From assembly GCA_947565865.1 (NCBI GenBank), contig CANOHT010000004.1, positions 1 through 64,000 of the forward strand: a DNA stretch of 64,000 nucleotides, written 5' to 3'. Both the position numbers and the translations under genes were made by a program. The DNA is from an uncultured Clostridia bacterium. GTDB taxonomy: Bacteria > Bacillota > Clostridia > Christensenellales > Aristaeellaceae. Positions 7,134 through 15,184 of the stretch are shown piece by piece; positions within the stretch are counted from its first letter, which is position 1; every line of letters begins with the position of its first letter. The notes beneath the pieces are model-generated. The model was given only the letters and a program-made list of their open reading frames with translations, was not told the origin of the DNA and searched no databases.

Positions 7134-8259
7134 AGGGCGCTGGATAATAATCCCCGTAGATGAACTCATGCAGCGCCTTGACGTTTTCCTCCCGGCGCGC
7201 CACGGTGCGGAACACCACCACGCTGGCGCCGTTCTCCGTGGAATACTTCCAGGTTTCGTCCATGGGAATGCGATGCTGCTCAACGAGCGACTCGCCCGCC
7301 TGGGCCCGGGCAATGATGTCGCTGCCCAGCACGGCAAGGCCCAGCTCCATCATGGTGGCGCCGCCCACGTTGGTCTGTACATAGGGCATCGCGGTATCCA
7401 CCAGGGAGGCGAACTTGTCAATGGTCATATCCTGCATGATGGTCTTGAGCAGCAGATCCAGCAGATGGCGCTGACGCTCGGTACGGCTGAAGTCGTTGTC
7501 GATGGAGCGGATGCGGGCATACATCACCGCCTGAACGCCGTCCAAATGCTGCACACCATCCACCTTTTCCAGGGGCTGGCGCTCGTAGTCCTTGTCCTGA
7601 TTATCGTACTTGGGTGGATGCTTGCGCAGGTAGGTGTTGATGGCGCCGGCCTCCTGCCTGGTCATGTCCACATCCACGCCGCCAATGGCGTCGATGATGG
7701 AGGCCAGGCCGTAGAAATTGATGGTCACATAATGCTGGATGTTCATCTCGAACACCCGATTGATCGTGCGCATCGCCAGCTGGCCGCCGCCCCGGGCATA
7801 GGCCACATTGATGCGGTTCTTGCTCTTGTAGCCGGGAATCTCCACATACAGATCCCGGAGGATGGAGGTCAGCTTCACCGCGCCCGTATCCTTGCTGATG
7901 GACAGAATGATCTGCACGTCGCCATGCTGAAGGCCCTCGTCCATGGTGGTATCCCGGGTATCGATGCCCACCAGCAGGATGTTGACCACATGATCAGGCA
8001 GGCTGGTGTTCAGCTCCAGGTCATCCGGATTGATGCTGTCGTCAATCTCCATATCCATGTTTTCCAGCGCCGCCAGCGCCTGCTGCTCCTCGCTGTCCTC
8101 AATGAAAAAGCCGTCGTCCTCCTCGTCATCCGCGTCCAGGTCCATGCTGGGAACCACAACCGTCAGGCTGTAATCGCTGTCATCCTCAGCCAAGGCCGCG
8201 CCGGTGCCCAGTAGGCACAGGGCCGTCAAAAGCGCCAACATCCGCTTCGTCAACTTCAT
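7132..8259 (-). CDS. LytR-CpsA-Psr (LCP) family cell-wall glycopolymer ligase
   Basis: Probably transfers teichoic-acid-like or capsule polymers from a lipid carrier to peptidoglycan, outside the membrane. The start chosen (8259, behind AGGAGG) begins with a signal-peptide-like MKLTKRMLALLTALCLLG..ALA, giving 375 residues; a longer upstream frame lacks a ribosome site. An acidic linker (DLDADDEEDDGFF) follows. The LCP domain is marked by NILLVGIDTRD, ILRDLYVEIPGYKSKNRINV, GGVDVDM and the arginine-rich MYARIRSIDNDFSRTERQR. The short acidic stretch after the signal is unusual, and the protein is probably cleaved or loosely anchored. Confidence 0.9.
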   Translation of the reverse strand: MKLTKRMLALLTALCLLGTGAALAEDDSDYSLTVVVPSMDLDADDEEDDGFFIEDSEEQQALAALENMDMEIDDSINPDDLELNTSLPDHVVNILLVGIDTRDTTMDEGLQHGDVQIILSISKDTGAVKLTSILRDLYVEIPGYKSKNRINVAYARGGGQLAMRTINRVFEMNIQHYVTINFYGLASIIDAIGGVDVDMTRQEAGAINTYLRKHPPKYDNQDKDYERQPLEKVDGVQHLDGVQAVMYARIRSIDNDFSRTERQRHLLDLLLKTIMQDMTIDKFASLVDTAMPYVQTNVGGATMMELGLAVLGSDIIARAQAGESLVEQHRIPMDETWKYSTENGASVVVFRTVARREENVKALHEFIYGDYYPAP

Positions 8260-8366
8260 TAGGTCAAGACCTCCTCTTGCTTGTGGCGGTTGCGCGGCCG
8301 GATGGCAGGCAACACTTTTTCTCATTATACGGGTTGTTTCGCCAAAATGCAACATGTGGATCGCTG

Positions 8367-9152
8367 TCACAGATGTAAAAGGCTGTTAAGATAGCCCAGG
8401 CTCCTGCGCAGAGCCGCCTCGTCCCTGGCTTGGCTTTCGTAGGGCTCCAGGATGACATCCCCGGCATACCCCATGGCCTTCAGGCGGCGCATAAGCCCCG
8501 GCCAGTCCACGTCTCCCTCCCCTGGCAGACACAGGGAGCCGTCCGCCCGGCAATCCAGGGCATGAACGTGCCGAAGCCTGACGCCCATGGCCTCCAGCAT
8601 GGCCTCCGGCGTCACCCCGGCGCGGTAAGCCTGCTTGATGTCCAGGGTAAAGCGTGTTTCCGGCGTCAGCGCGATGGCCTCCGCCACCTGCTCCGGCGTG
8701 CGGAGAGCGCACCAGTACACGTTCTCCCACAAAACCTCCATGCCTCTTGCCCCGGCGATGTCCCGCAGCCGAGCCATCGTAGGCGCAAGCGCATGAATTT
8801 TCCCGGGGGCCATGGGCCCGTGCAGCCCCGGCGGCCCGTGGAAAATGTAGTACTTCGCGCCCAGCGCCCTTCCCGCGTCGCACACACCGGCGAACCACGC
8901 CATAGCGTCCTCCACCTGCCGGCGGGAGCGTCCAAAAAGGTCGGACTCAAACTGGGTGCCCTTGGGATGAACGGATACGCACTCCGTCTCCCCCAGCCTC
9001 GCCCTCACCTCCCGGCCGAAATCGCCGCTGTATTCGCTGAAGGTTTCCAGAAACACCTCGCAGCAGGGCACACCCAGGGCCGCCGTCCTGGCGGCTTCCT
9101 CCTCGGTTTCCATGCGGCCGTAAAAGGCCGCGCTGCTCAGCCCAATCCTCAT
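8367..9152 (-). CDS. Sugar phosphate isomerase/epimerase-like TIM-barrel protein
   Basis: Protein of 261 residues of the xylose-isomerase-like/AP-endonuclease-2 TIM-barrel superfamily. Recognisable metal-site strands include CVSVHPKGTQFE, YYIFHGPPG, EVLWENVYW, RFTLDIKQAYRAG, RHVHALDCRADG and DVILEPYES, in the expected order; the E, D, H and E residues at strand ends would bind a divalent metal. The substrate cannot be told from sequence. The start overlaps the stop of the upstream YfbR-like gene by four bases (ATGA), so the two are translationally coupled. Confidence 0.85.
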   Translation of the reverse strand: MRIGLSSAAFYGRMETEEEAARTAALGVPCCEVFLETFSEYSGDFGREVRARLGETECVSVHPKGTQFESDLFGRSRRQVEDAMAWFAGVCDAGRALGAKYYIFHGPPGLHGPMAPGKIHALAPTMARLRDIAGARGMEVLWENVYWCALRTPEQVAEAIALTPETRFTLDIKQAYRAGVTPEAMLEAMGVRLRHVHALDCRADGSLCLPGEGDVDWPGLMRRLKAMGYAGDVILEPYESQARDEAALRRSLGYLNSLLHL

Positions 9153-9739
9153 GCCTCGCCCTCAGGACGGTTGAGAGCGTCCAGCGTCAACGAGAAGGAA
9201 GGCACAAATTCCGTCATAAAATCCCGCACCTCCGGCAGATCAATGGCCTCGATGCTGCGCAGGATATTCTCCCCCGCCGCCTCAAACTCCGGGTTTCCCG
9301 CCCGCTGCTCCTCCAGGCACTTCACATAGGCGCTGATCTTGTCCGCCGCCCGGACAAGCTGACCCGGAAGACCCTCCGCGTGGCGGAAATACGGCGTAAG
9401 CGAAGGCCGCAAGCCCTCCGGCAGCATGGCCGCCAGACGATCCGCCGCCCGATCCTCAATGGCCCCGTAGGCCTTTCGCAGCGCTGGCGAATGGTACTTC
9501 ACCGGCGTGGGCATGTCCCCGGTGATGACCTCCGTGGCGTCATGATAAACCGCCAGGGCCAGCACATGCTCCGGCTCCACCGCCCGGCCGTACTTGTCCC
9601 GGGCAATCAGCGCCAGGCCGTGGGCGATCATCGCCACCTGCAGGGAATGCTCGGCGTCGTTCTCGGGCAGGGCGCTGCGCATCAGGCCCCAGCGCCGGAT
9701 GTAGCGCAGCCTGGACATATAAGCATAAAAGTGGTGCAT
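9149..9739 (-). CDS. HD-domain 5'-deoxynucleotidase, YfbR-like
   Basis: Likely dephosphorylates deoxynucleoside 5'-monophosphates. The 196-residue protein carries the HD signature in the YfbR arrangement: RWGLMRSALPENDAEHSLQV (first His), LALAVYHDATEVITGDMPTP (HD pair and following E), and a later D in RAADKISAYVKCLEE. The RBS is AAGGAGGAG. It shares an ATGA overlap with the TIM-barrel gene downstream. Confidence 0.9.
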   Translation of the reverse strand: MHHFYAYMSRLRYIRRWGLMRSALPENDAEHSLQVAMIAHGLALIARDKYGRAVEPEHVLALAVYHDATEVITGDMPTPVKYHSPALRKAYGAIEDRAADRLAAMLPEGLRPSLTPYFRHAEGLPGQLVRAADKISAYVKCLEEQRAGNPEFEAAGENILRSIEAIDLPEVRDFMTEFVPSFSLTLDALNRPEGEA

Positions 9740-9844
9740 CTTTCTCCTCCTTGGCAGGGCTTATCCTTCGTGCTCACGCTCTTATCATACACGATTTTGG
9801 CCCGTTATGCCACTTCCCGAAAAAATTTCGCCGTCAAGACGCTA

Positions 9845-10177
9845 TCAATCCTTCGGCCTTTCCTGGTTGGGGAGTGGGCTCCCGTCTTCATCCCGATTGA
9901 TAGGATATGCCTTCAGATGAAAATGAATACAGTGGTCAGCGCAGGGCAGATCCATTTCATATTTTTCTTTGCCGCCCCTGTATGTAAAATCCCCCCGGCA
10001 TCGTATGACCTCGCACCAGGTATAGACCTGCGCCATCGTTTTGGGACACATGCCGGCGGGACAAGCATATTCAAAGACAAACCGATCTCCCTTTTCCAGG
10101 CCAAGCCGGCAGTGTCCCGCTTGCCCCTCCTTCACCGTCAGCTCAAACGCCCAATCCTCCGTACACCACTTTCTCAT
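9845..10177 (-). CDS. Small TIGR04076-like cysteine-containing protein
   Basis: Protein of 110 residues resembling the TIGR04076 family. It has the conserved CPAGMCPKTM segment followed by WCEVIRCRGDFTYRGG and, near the end, MDLPCADHCIHF. Seven or so cysteines suggest metal or redox chemistry, but no reaction is established. It has its own promoter and is divergent from the TPP riboswitch-thiT unit. AAGGAG precedes the ATG. The family assignment is from memory of motifs. Confidence 0.65.
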   Translation of the reverse strand: MRKWCTEDWAFELTVKEGQAGHCRLGLEKGDRFVFEYACPAGMCPKTMAQVYTWCEVIRCRGDFTYRGGKEKYEMDLPCADHCIHFHLKAYPINRDEDGSPLPNQERPKD

Positions 10178-10213
10178 GGCCAGCTTCTCCTTGGTTCAAG
10201 CGAAATTTGTCAT

Positions 10214-10242
10214 ATTATAGCACAAACCACAGCCCCTGTCCA
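10214..10242 (-). promoter_or_regulatory. Promoter of the TIGR04076-like gene
   Basis: Minus strand: TGGACA (10237-10242), 17-base spacer, TGC-TATAAT extended -10 (10214-10219). Confidence 0.75.
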
Positions 10243-10297
10243 TGGAGCCGCGAGCGCAGGAAGCAGTCCGCATACGGCGCCCGCCCGCAAATTTTTG

Positions 10298-10325
10298 TTG
10301 ACATCCGCCGCCGCCATGCTATAAT
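10298..10325 (+). promoter_or_regulatory. Promoter of the TPP riboswitch-thiT transcript
   Basis: TTGACA (10298-10303), 16-base spacer, TATAAT (10320-10325). Confidence 0.85.
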
Positions 10326-10339
10326 AAGCTTGACAATCG

Positions 10340-10446
10340 CATCCACCGCTGGGGGGGCGGCCCTTGAGGCTGCTGAGAGGACGAACGTCCGACCCTTGGA
10401 ACCTGTGTAGGTCATCCTACCGTAGGGAAGCGGCGGCGCATCCACC
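10340..10446 (+). ncRNA. TPP (THI-element) riboswitch
   Basis: Contains the two conserved sensor segments of the thiamine pyrophosphate riboswitch: GGCTGCTGAGAGG, and GACCCTTGGAACCTGT followed by CCTACCGTAGGGAAGC. It is placed between a strong promoter and thiT and is followed by an intrinsic terminator at 10494-10519. This fits an off-switch in which bound TPP favours termination. Confidence 0.95.
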
Positions 10447-10493
10447 GGTGCGCCAGGTCCTCTCCGGCTCTCCGGGGCGGATCCGTCTGCTTT

Positions 10494-10519
10494 CCCGCGT
10501 CTGACGATGCGGGTTTTTT
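10494..10519 (+). terminator. Riboswitch-linked terminator before thiT
   Basis: Stem CCCGCGTC/GATGCGGG with a TGAC loop followed by six T, 40 bases upstream of the thiT start. It is the presumed expression platform of the TPP riboswitch. Confidence 0.8.
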
Positions 10520-10558
10520 CATGCGAATTTCCCTGGATGCGGGAAAGCGAGGTATCCC

Positions 10559-11311
10559 ATGAAGACCATCTCCCTGAAGGCCCTTTTCCTGAACCTGTTC
10601 CCCCGCGCCCTGGCCGAGGACGCCGCCCCCGAGACGGAGCCCTCCTGGCTGGACAACGCCTTTGGCGATTTTACCGAAATGCCCGTGTGGGGCTGGTGGC
10701 TGCTGGCGGCGCTGATGATCCTGGGGCTGGCCGTTTACCTTATCCTGCGCGGCAAGCGGCAGAAGCCCTCCTTCTGGACGGCGCGAACCATCGCCGTGGG
10801 CGCCGTCGCCATGGCCCTGGGCTCGGTGCTGAGCATGGTCAAAATCTGGAGCATGCCCCTGGGCGGCTCCGTCACCCCGGCCAGCATGCTGCCTCTGCTG
10901 ATCTTTGCCTACTGCTACGGCGCGGGCCCCGGCCTCACCCTGGGCGCTCTCTACGGCGTGATGCAGTTCATCCTGGGCGGCGGGCGCTTCGCGGGGCTGG
11001 GCGTTATCGCCAATCTGCTGGACTACCCCATCGCTTTCGGCCTGCTGGGCCTGGCGGGTCTTTTCCGCAAGCGTCAGAACCAGGCCCTGGGCCTGAGCCT
11101 GGGCTTCGGGCTGGGCTGTCTCGGCCGTTTTCTGGCCTCCTTCACCTCCGGCTATGTGTACTACGGCATGTACGCCCCCGAGGGCTGGAACCCGCTGATC
11201 TATTCCGCTGCGTACAACTTCGCCTATCTGCTCCCGGAATGCCTGATCTGCATCGCCCTGGGGCTGGCCATCGCGCCCCGGCTGCTGCGGGAGCTACGCC
11301 GGGCGCGCTGA
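10559..11311 (+). CDS. thiT: Thiamine ECF-transporter S component ThiT
   Basis: Membrane substrate-binding subunit that imports thiamine with the shared ECF energising module. The 250-residue protein has six or so hydrophobic segments. It contains the ThiT fingerprint SVLSMVKIWSMPLGGSVTPA, with the tryptophan-rich thiamine-binding loop, and the GSVTPASMLPLLIFAYCYG stretch. The EcfA/A/T module is not in the window, as usual for group II ECF transporters. The TPP riboswitch upstream strongly supports the substrate. The N-terminus (~40 residues with DAAPETEPSW) is longer than usual. Confidence 0.93.
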   Translation: MKTISLKALFLNLFPRALAEDAAPETEPSWLDNAFGDFTEMPVWGWWLLAALMILGLAVYLILRGKRQKPSFWTARTIAVGAVAMALGSVLSMVKIWSMPLGGSVTPASMLPLLIFAYCYGAGPGLTLGALYGVMQFILGGGRFAGLGVIANLLDYPIAFGLLGLAGLFRKRQNQALGLSLGFGLGCLGRFLASFTSGYVYYGMYAPEGWNPLIYSAAYNFAYLLPECLICIALGLAIAPRLLRELRRAR

Positions 11312-11376
11312 CCCGGCAGGAATCCGTCCCTCCCGCGGCGAATAACCCCATAACGCTGATAACGGGAGGCCTGCCA

Positions 11377-12297
11377 ATGATCGACCTTTGCACCCTGGGC
11401 ACGGGCGGCGCCCTGCCCCTGCCCGACCGCGCTCTGAGCAGCCTGTATGTCCGGGTCAACGGACGGGCGCTGCTCATTGACTGCGGCGAGGGTACGCAGG
11501 TGGGCATCCGGCGGCTGGGCTGGGGCTTCCGCTGTTTGGACGGCCTGCTTATCACCCACTTCCATGGCGATCATTGCGGCGGCCTGCCCGGTCTGCTCCT
11601 GTCCCTGGACAAGGCGGGCAGAACCGAGCCCTTTCATCTTTATGGGCCCGCGGGGCTTCGCCGGGTGGTGGAAGGCCTGCGGGTCATCGCGCCCGTGGTG
11701 AGCTACCCCGTGGCGCTGCATGAAATCGCCCCCGGAGACGCATTCAGCCTCATCGGGCTGACCATTGACGCCTTTGCCCTGCGCCACGGTATTCCCTGCC
11801 TGGGCTATCGCCTTCGCCTGCTTCGCCAGCCCGCCTTTGATCCCGTCAAGGCCCGGGCGCTGAATATTCCCCTGCCGCTGTGGAAGCGGCTGCAGGCGGG
11901 CGAGACCGTTCAGGCTGACGGCCGGAGCATCGTACCCGCGGACGTTCAGGGCGCGCCCCGTCCGGGGCTGTCCCTGCTTTACGCCACGGATACCCGGCCC
12001 GTGGAAAGCATCGTCCGCCTGGGCGAGGGCGCGGATCTGATGATCCTGGAGGGCATGTACGGCGACGAGGCCAAGCGTCCTCAGGCGCTGAAGAACCATC
12101 ATATGCTGTTTGCCGAGGCGGCTGCCCTGGCCCGGGAGGCTCGGGCGAAGTCGCTGCTGCTGACCCATTTCAGCAATTGCGTGGACGACCCCGAGGATTA
12201 CCTGCCCCTGGCCCGGGGCATTTTTCCGGAAACCCGCTGCGCTCACGACGGGCTGACTCTGACCCTGCGCTTCCCGGAGCGCGCGGCAGCCATATGA
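11377..12297 (+). CDS. rnz: Ribonuclease Z (MBL fold)
   Basis: Zinc-dependent endonuclease that removes tRNA 3' trailers. The start is set at 11377, behind GGGAGG; the frame is open further upstream but that part overlaps thiT. The 306-residue protein begins MIDLCTLGTGGALPLPDRALSS. It has the metallo-beta-lactamase signature ITHFHGDHCGGLPGLL, a second metal Asp in LLYATDTRPVE and a late His in LLLTHFSNCVDD. The GAPRPG loop before the third strand matches RNase Z. It follows thiT by 65 bases on the same strand. Confidence 0.8.
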   Translation: MIDLCTLGTGGALPLPDRALSSLYVRVNGRALLIDCGEGTQVGIRRLGWGFRCLDGLLITHFHGDHCGGLPGLLLSLDKAGRTEPFHLYGPAGLRRVVEGLRVIAPVVSYPVALHEIAPGDAFSLIGLTIDAFALRHGIPCLGYRLRLLRQPAFDPVKARALNIPLPLWKRLQAGETVQADGRSIVPADVQGAPRPGLSLLYATDTRPVESIVRLGEGADLMILEGMYGDEAKRPQALKNHHMLFAEAAALAREARAKSLLLTHFSNCVDDPEDYLPLARGIFPETRCAHDGLTLTLRFPERAAAI

Positions 12298-12310
12298 AGG
12301 AGGAACCGCC

Positions 12311-12859
12311 ATGCGGCACTGTGGAACACAAACCCTGGAAACCGACCGGCTAATTTTGCGAAGGTATGTGTCCGAGGATGCCGCCGCCATGTACAGGAAT
12401 TGGGCGTCCGACCCGGAGGTCACCAAGTACCTGAGATGGCCTGCCCACGCCAGCCAGCAGATCAGCCAAAGGGTGATCGACGACTGGCTCACGCAATACG
12501 CCAGGCCGGATGTCTACCACTGGGTCATTGTTCTGAAAGCCGGCGGCGAGCCGATCGGCGACATCGCCGTGGTTGAAATGAAGGATCGCATCGCGACGGC
12601 GCATATCGGCTATTGCATCGGAAAGCCCTGGTGGCATCAGGGCATCGCCTCGGAGGCCCTCCAGGCTGTCATGGACTTCCTCTTTGACGCGGTGAACGTC
12701 AACCGAATCGAATCCATGCACGACCCACGAAACGCCCGCTCGGGAGACGTGATGAAAAAGTGCGGCATGAAGTATGAGGGCACCATGCGCAGCGCCGACT
12801 GGAGCAATCAGGGCATTTACGACGCCTGCTGCTACGCGCTGCTGAAAGAAGAGCGCTGA
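12311..12859 (+). CDS. GNAT family N-acetyltransferase, RimJ/RimL-like
   Basis: Protein of 182 residues in the Gcn5-related N-acetyltransferase family. ETDRLILRRYVSEDAAAMYRN at the start is typical of the RimJ/L group. The acetyl-CoA-binding region is AHIGYCIGKPWWHQGIASEAL followed by NVNRIESMHDPRNARSGDVM and the KCGMKYEGTMR tail. The acceptor is unknown. It starts 13 bases after rnz with AAGGAGGAA upstream, so it is probably co-transcribed with it, and is followed by an intrinsic terminator. Confidence 0.9.
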   Translation: MRHCGTQTLETDRLILRRYVSEDAAAMYRNWASDPEVTKYLRWPAHASQQISQRVIDDWLTQYARPDVYHWVIVLKAGGEPIGDIAVVEMKDRIATAHIGYCIGKPWWHQGIASEALQAVMDFLFDAVNVNRIESMHDPRNARSGDVMKKCGMKYEGTMRSADWSNQGIYDACCYALLKEER

Positions 12860-12867
12860 GGTATTCC

Positions 12868-12893
12868 AAAGTGGCGAAAGCCACTTTTTTATT
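12868..12893 (+). terminator. Terminator after the GNAT gene
   Basis: AAAGTGGC-GAAA-GCCACTTT followed by TTTATTT. The same AAAGTGGC hairpin recurs as a module of the family 2 repeats. Confidence 0.85.
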
Positions 12894-13158
12894 TGCGGAC
12901 TTCAAAGATTGCGCGGAGCGCTGAGGCGGTCAATCCGCGGGCAACGTGCAAGACCGCCTGCGGCAGTGCCCCGTAGGATAGAACTTTATTCTCCTGACAG
13001 CGCAAAGGGCGGCACGCAGAGGCTTCGCCCCGTCTCCATTGCCCCGAGAAGGCTGCGGTTCATCCAGCGTCCTCCGCGGCTGCCGCCCCTTGACTGACGC
13101 CCTGCCGCCATCCGCCTGCCGGACAGCTGTTCTTTTTCTGAAAATTCATCCGCGCCTA
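12894..13158. other. Intergenic region, nothing recognised
   Basis: No supported gene or regulatory structure beyond weak GC-rich dyads. The next element is the promoter of the GntR operon. Confidence 0.5.
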
Positions 13159-13209
13159 TTGACAATTCTGTCCTCTTTGATTATACTGTACATGTTCCTT
13201 ATGAACAGT
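13159..13209 (+). promoter_or_regulatory. Promoter and GntR operator
   Basis: TTGACA (13159-13164), 17-base spacer, TATACT (13182-13187). A dyad ACTGTnCAT-N7-ATGnACAGT (13185-13209) overlaps the -10 edge and the start of the transcript, just ahead of the GntR start. It is a well-formed operator for autorepression by the first gene of the operon. Confidence 0.8.
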
Positions 13210-13226
13210 TGGAAGGAGGATCCGCT

Positions 13227-13607
13227 ATGCAGATCATCATCAGCAACGCGGACGGCCGCCCCATTTACGAGCAGATTGCCGCGCAGCTGAAGGACAGCAT
13301 CCTATCCGGCGAGCTTCAGTCGGGAACGCTGCTGCCCTCCATCCGGGCCCTGGCCAGAGATCTGCGGGTGAGCGTCATCACCACCAAGCGGGCCTATGAT
13401 GAATTGGAGGCCGAGGGCGTCATCCACACCGTAGCCGGCAAGGGCTGCTTTGTGGCGGAAAAGAACGCCAGCCTTCTGCGGGAAGCGCATCTGCGCGAAA
13501 TTGAGGAGCACATGCTGGACATTCTGAAGCTGGCTCGGCCCTGCGGTCTCACCCTGAACGATCTGACAGCCATGCTGCAATTGCTGGAGGAGGAATCTGC
13601 GCCATGA
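13227..13607 (+). CDS. GntR-family (YtrA-type) transcriptional regulator
   Basis: Short GntR regulator of 126 residues. It has the N-terminal winged helix (RPIYEQIAAQLKDSILSGEL, LPSIRALARDLRVSVITTKR, AYDELEAEGVIHTVAGKGCF) and a ~50-residue C-terminal tail instead of a ligand-binding domain, as in the YtrA subfamily. The ATG at 13227 has AAGGAGG eight bases upstream; a TTG further up would include the ribosome site. The stop overlaps the ABC ATPase start (ATGA). Subfamily members repress the linked ABC operon, and the dyad at 13185-13209 is the likely site. Confidence 0.93.
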   Translation: MQIIISNADGRPIYEQIAAQLKDSILSGELQSGTLLPSIRALARDLRVSVITTKRAYDELEAEGVIHTVAGKGCFVAEKNASLLREAHLREIEEHMLDILKLARPCGLTLNDLTAMLQLLEEESAP

Positions 13608-14449
13608 ACGCCATTGCCGTGAACAATCTGACCAAGCACTATGCCGCCTTCACCCTGGATCATGTGTCCTTCAACCTGCCCTCGGGCTGCATCATGGGGC
13701 TGGTGGGCGAAAACGGCGCGGGCAAATCGACCCTGATCCGCCTTATCATGAACGCCACGCGGCGGGACGGCGGCGATGTCACCGTACTGAACGTTCCCAA
13801 CGACACGGACGCCTTCCGGCCGGTGAAGGAGGACATCGGCGTGGTGCTGGACGAGGCCTTCTTCCCCGAGATCATGACGTCCCGGGACATCGGCCGCGTG
13901 ATGGCCGCCACCTATCGCCGCTGGGACGCCGCGGCCTACGCCCGCCGCCTGAAGGACTTCGGCCTGAAGGAAAACCAGCCCTTCAAGGAGTTCTCCCGGG
14001 GCATGAAGATGAAGCTGGCCATCGCCACCGCCCTGTCCCACGCGCCCAGGCTGCTGATTCTGGACGAAGCCACCTCCGGACTTGACCCTGTGGTCAGGGA
14101 CGAAATGTTGGATGTCTTCCGCGATTTCGCCCAGGAGGACGGTCACGCCGTGCTGATGTCCTCCCACATCGTCAGCGACCTGGAGAAGGTCTGCGACTAT
14201 ATTGCCTGCCTGCACAAAGGGAAGCTGCTCCTGTGCCAGGAGAAGGATCGGCTGATGGAGGATTTCGCCGTAGCCCGGCTGACGCAGGAGACCTTCAGCG
14301 CGCTGCCGCCCACGGCCGTCCACGGCGCGAAGCACACCCCCTACTATATCGAAGCCCTGGTGGATCGCGCTGCCTTGCCCACCCAGATCCGCCCCGAGCA
14401 CGCCAGCCTGGAGGATATTCTGCTTCTGCTGGTCAAAAAGGAGGCTTAA
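13604..14449 (+). CDS. ABC transporter ATP-binding protein
   Basis: ATPase of 281 residues that powers the permease encoded next. Walker A is GENGAGKST, the signature is FSRGMKMKLAIATAL (an RG.. variant of LSGGQ), Walker B is LLILDEATSGLDP, and the H-loop is MSSHIVSDL. The C-terminal ~70 residues are a separate small domain as in antibiotic/peptide exporters of the YtrB or PmtA type. The substrate is unknown; the GntR-ATPase-permease order suggests export of a peptide or cell-envelope stress agent. Confidence 0.93.
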   Translation: MNAIAVNNLTKHYAAFTLDHVSFNLPSGCIMGLVGENGAGKSTLIRLIMNATRRDGGDVTVLNVPNDTDAFRPVKEDIGVVLDEAFFPEIMTSRDIGRVMAATYRRWDAAAYARRLKDFGLKENQPFKEFSRGMKMKLAIATALSHAPRLLILDEATSGLDPVVRDEMLDVFRDFAQEDGHAVLMSSHIVSDLEKVCDYIACLHKGKLLLCQEKDRLMEDFAVARLTQETFSALPPTAVHGAKHTPYYIEALVDRAALPTQIRPEHASLEDILLLLVKKEA

Positions 14450-14452
14450 ACC

Positions 14453-15061
14453 ATGAAAGCGCTTTTGCTGAAAGACATCATTTCTCTGAGCCGGTACATG
14501 CGCTACGTCCTGGTTCTGCTGCTGATTCTCAGCGTCGTTCCCGGCTTCAGCGGCTCATCCTTCGCGGTGATGTTCGCCTCCATGCTGCCGTTGACCGCCC
14601 TGGCCTATGACGAGCGAATCAAATGGGATAAGCTGGCCGCTATGATGCCCTATACCCCCAGGCAGCTGGTAGTAAGCAAATATGTGCTGGGCTACAGCCT
14701 GATGGCGCTGGCCCTGCTGCTGTCCCTGGTGGTGGGCAGCGCTGTCGGCCTTGTTACCGGCGCGCCGTTGACCCTGGAGAGCCTTGCTTCCACGGTGGTC
14801 GTTGCCGCCTTTGGCTTGGCCCTGATGGCCGTGACCATCCCCTTGTGCATCCGTTTCGGCGTGGAGCAGGGGCGCATCATCCTGATGATCGTCCTGGGCG
14901 CCTTCATCGCGCTGTTTGTCATGGGCATGGATGGCGTGAGCGACGCGGAATTTCTCGCCCTTGCCCGCACGCTGACCATCGCGCTTCCCGTTGTCACCAT
15001 CCTGCTTCAGGCCGCGTCCATCGCGCTGTCGATTCGGTTCTACCAGGCCCGGCACATGTAG
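14453..15061 (+). CDS. ABC-2 type transporter permease
   Basis: Membrane subunit of 202 residues with about six hydrophobic segments: the N-terminal MKALLLKDIISLSRYMRYVL followed by helices near residues 18-50, 75-105, 110-135, 140-160 and 172-195. The cytosolic loop YDERIKWDKLAAMMPYTPRQ after the second helix is characteristic of small ABC-2 permeases paired with YtrA-type regulators. It lies three bases after the ATPase and is the last gene of the operon, with a terminator immediately behind. Confidence 0.9.
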   Translation: MKALLLKDIISLSRYMRYVLVLLLILSVVPGFSGSSFAVMFASMLPLTALAYDERIKWDKLAAMMPYTPRQLVVSKYVLGYSLMALALLLSLVVGSAVGLVTGAPLTLESLASTVVVAAFGLALMAVTIPLCIRFGVEQGRIILMIVLGAFIALFVMGMDGVSDAEFLALARTLTIALPVVTILLQAASIALSIRFYQARHM

Positions 15062-15074
15062 CCGCCGTCCGAAC

Positions 15075-15104
15075 AGCCCGCCATTGTCAGGCGGGCTTAT
15101 TTTT
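15075..15104 (+). terminator. Terminator of the GntR-ABC operon
   Basis: AGCCCGCC/GGCGGGCT stem with a seven-base loop, then TATTTTTTT. Confidence 0.9.
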
Positions 15105-15130
15105 TTCTTTTCTTTTTCCTCTCCATGGTA

Positions 15131-15136
15131 TATAAT
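15131..15136 (+). promoter_or_regulatory. -10 element of pyk
   Basis: TATAAT 49 bases before the pyk start; a T-rich stretch sits where a -35 would be, without a clear consensus. Confidence 0.5.
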
Positions 15137-15184
15137 TTAATAGGTAGGAACACCTGCCCTATTCTAACTTTCAATGGAGGCTGA

